A stretch of DNA of 64,000 nucleotides from Pleionea sediminis (GTDB lineage Bacteria; Pseudomonadota; Gammaproteobacteria; Enterobacterales; Kangiellaceae), in contig NZ_SUNB01000003.1 of the NCBI RefSeq assembly GCF_007570825.1, positions 124,001 through 188,000 of the forward strand, read 5' to 3'. Position 1 is the stretch's first letter; each line of letters starts with the position of its first letter. Shown here one piece after another: positions 62,479-64,000 of this stretch. The notes beneath the pieces were generated by a model. That model was not told the origin of the DNA. It saw only the letters and a list, made by a program, of their open reading frames with translations, and ran no database searches. The position numbers were made by a program, and so were the translations under genes.

Positions 62479-64000
62479 TTAAAAACTAATTCGCTTAAAT
62501 TTTTTGGTTTCGAAATTTAATAGACTCAGTTCTTTAAAACCGAAGAGTCGTGCATAAAAGACATCTGGCACCGATAAAATACGGGTATTGTAATACTCCA
62601 CGGCATCGTTATACCCTTCTCTCATCAACGCAATTTCATTTTCCAAATCTACCAAGTTATTCATCAATTTTTTGGCCAGCGCATTAGCTTTCAAGTCAGG
62701 ATACCGTTCGACTCGAGCAATCACTGACGAAACCACCTTCTGCTCATATTCAACGACCTCTCCTAAAGTGTCAGGCTTCAGTGCATTTGAGTTGAGTGCT
62801 TTTCTTAATTTGACGATCGCTTTTAGAAGTTTGCGCTCGTGCTCCATAAATCGCTCAACGATCGATTGTAAGTTAGGAATTAAATCAAATCGCTTTTGCA
62901 TCGATACTTCAATATTCGCGTAGTTTCGAGTGGCTCGTTGTCGCAGAAAAACTAGATCGTTGTAGTGAAAGATTAATATCAAAACAAGCATATATGTCGG
63001 TGCGATGAGCGCCGCAATCAAATAATCGATCGGCGCAAAACTTCCACTGGCGCCTAATAAAAATAAAGCTCCAAACATGAGTGCTGCAAATGCAACCGTC
63101 AAGCTCAACATTCCACCATAAGCTTTGCGATACATGATCGCATCTTCAGTTTCATTGGTAATTAAAAATGGGCTTTGTTGGTCGTGCCGAATTTCTAAGG
63201 TATCGCCAGAACTGACATCAACTTGGGCAGGCCCAATGAGGTAGAGTTTATCATTCAATTGAACTCGGTATTCGGTGTAGCGTCTATCGCCACGGCGTTG
63301 TACTTTTTTCCGATTGCTGATCACCTCAGCGGATTGAGGGTTTACCTTAACCTTGCCAAAAGGATCTTGACACACAAATGGCGTATGTTCGGTAATGTCT
63401 TCAATGGTTACCCACTCTTTATCTTTTCCGCTCCCTTGCTTCTCTTCAATAATATAACGATACCAACAACAAGATTTAGACGTTAATGGAGCTTCCAACA
63501 TAGGCATTTCAGATAAAAATTTCACTCGTCCCTTTAACTCTGATAGACCAAACATCAACCCTGTCGTTTTACTGGTCGGTAAATTCTCAATATGTCGCTT
63601 AAGTCTTATCAAACGAAAACCAAACCAAGTGAAGCCCACACACAGTAATGCGCCGCAAATCACAATTAAATTCGACAAAAACCCCGACGTTTTAGTCGTT
63701 TGAAACTGAGCGAGTTTTTCATTGACCTGAATTTGCAACTCATTGGGTAACCACTCATAAAGCGATTGTTCTTTAACGTCCCTCCACCAAGCGATCACAT
63801 TATTAGGAAAAGGCGTTATTTGACGATTAAATTGCTGCTGTAAAAAAGCCGTGTCAATCAAAGTTTGATCAAACGAAGAGTCATTTAAATCCAATTGATT
63901 TATAGCTTCAGAAATTCGTGACCAATCGAACATCAACTCTGAGTTGATATCACTCAAACGCTTACTATCGTCCTGCTTTTCTTCACTTAAGAAATGTTCT
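62479..64000 (-). CDS. LemA-domain protein with GIDE-like domain (runs off the right edge)
   Basis: A membrane protein with a TTG at 63957 that gives 492 residues, but the frame stays open to the window edge (E-H-F-L-S-E-E-K-Q-D-D-S-K-R-L), so the start is outside. A helix at about residues 95-113 precedes a GIDE (E3 ligase-like) domain (about 130-275: C-C-W-Y-R-Y-I-I-E-E and Y-R-V-Q-L-N-D-K-L-Y-L-I-G-P-A-Q-V-D). Two further helices follow (about 283-330), and the C-terminal part is a LemA domain with Y-A-N-I-E-V-S-M-Q-K-R-F-D-L-I-P-N-L. LemA proteins are membrane-associated and of unclear function. The combination of GIDE and LemA domains in one protein is noteworthy. Confidence 0.82.
   Translation of the reverse strand, partial: EHFLSEEKQDDSKRLSDINSELMFDWSRISEAINQLDLNDSSFDQTLIDTAFLQQQFNRQITPFPNNVIAWWRDVKEQSLYEWLPNELQIQVNEKLAQFQTTKTSGFLSNLIVICGALLCVGFTWFGFRLIRLKRHIENLPTSKTTGLMFGLSELKGRVKFLSEMPMLEAPLTSKSCCWYRYIIEEKQGSGKDKEWVTIEDITEHTPFVCQDPFGKVKVNPQSAEVISNRKKVQRRGDRRYTEYRVQLNDKLYLIGPAQVDVSSGDTLEIRHDQQSPFLITNETEDAIMYRKAYGGMLSLTVAFAALMFGALFLLGASGSFAPIDYLIAALIAPTYMLVLILIFHYNDLVFLRQRATRNYANIEVSMQKRFDLIPNLQSIVERFMEHERKLLKAIVKLRKALNSNALKPDTLGEVVEYEQKVVSSVIARVERYPDLKANALAKKLMNNLVDLENEIALMREGYNDAVEYYNTRILSVPDVFYARLFGFKELSLLNFETKKFKRISF

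Noticed and set aside
1-64000. CRISPR arrays, tRNA/rRNA genes, insertion sequences or prophage
   Set aside because: Read by eye on both strands, no regularly spaced repeats, tRNA-like cloverleaf segments or transposase/integrase frames were found.

Overview
The window looks like chromosomal DNA of a marine-type, Gram-negative gammaproteobacterium. TonB receptors, lipobox lipoproteins, small outer-membrane barrels, a YaiL-type DUF2058 protein, a MarC protein and vibriolysin-like M4 peptidases all fit that group. By eye the DNA is AT-rich. A Kangiellaceae/Oceanospirillales-like host is a guess only. I see no rRNA, tRNA, IS element, phage block or CRISPR. Genes are dense, strand switching is frequent, and many converging pairs share a hairpin terminator.

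Layout. 1-7.9 kb: the end of a TonB receptor facing a TPR-sulfotransferase, small envelope proteins, an intergenic repeat pair, a frameshifted propeller/GEVED gene and an RluA-type pseudouridine synthase. 8-13.4 kb: a large PA14/cytochrome lipoprotein, then a minus-strand three-gene cassette (hot-dog protein, heme-oxygenase-like diiron protein, alpha-oxoamine synthase) that looks like a small biosynthetic unit. 14.6-17.2 kb: an ECF sigma, anti-sigma and subtilase operon. 18.2-21.7 kb: a secreted electron-transfer-like set made of a Y-X4-D repeat lipoprotein, a cytochrome lipoprotein and a heme-motif porin recalling Cyc2. 21.8-26 kb: a TonB receptor, YaiL and two small exported proteins. 26.4-33.7 kb: signalling genes, namely a triple periplasmic sensor with GGDEF-EAL, a PEGA-domain Ser/Thr kinase and an ADP-ribosylglycohydrolase. 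34-42 kb: envelope and secreted proteins, including a papain-like protease and an acidic leucine-rich solenoid.

42-52.6 kb: a barrel protein, CPBP protease, MarC, an XRE regulator divergent from an FAD oxidase/membrane protein pair, a CoA-transferase/hydrolase, a second sulfotransferase and a serine hydrolase. 52.8-54 kb: a two-gene operon that looks like a type III secretion chaperone followed by a CX5R tyrosine/dual-specificity phosphatase effector, with no secretion apparatus nearby. 54-57.5 kb: a membrane LytTR regulator divergent from an acyltransferase-3 gene, followed by an ankyrin gene with an odd start. 57.6-64 kb: a small cysteine-rich exported peptide, a truncated peptidase-type ABC exporter, a frameshifted M4 peptidase with two PPC domains and a LemA/GIDE protein running off the right edge.

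The strongest candidates for something undescribed are the orphan chaperone/phosphatase pair, the oxoamine-synthase/diiron/hot-dog cassette and the porin-cytochrome cluster. Three genes (5.2 kb, 56.4 kb, 60.5 kb) carry single-base lesions, so phase variation, real decay and sequencing error must be separated before their biology is interpreted.
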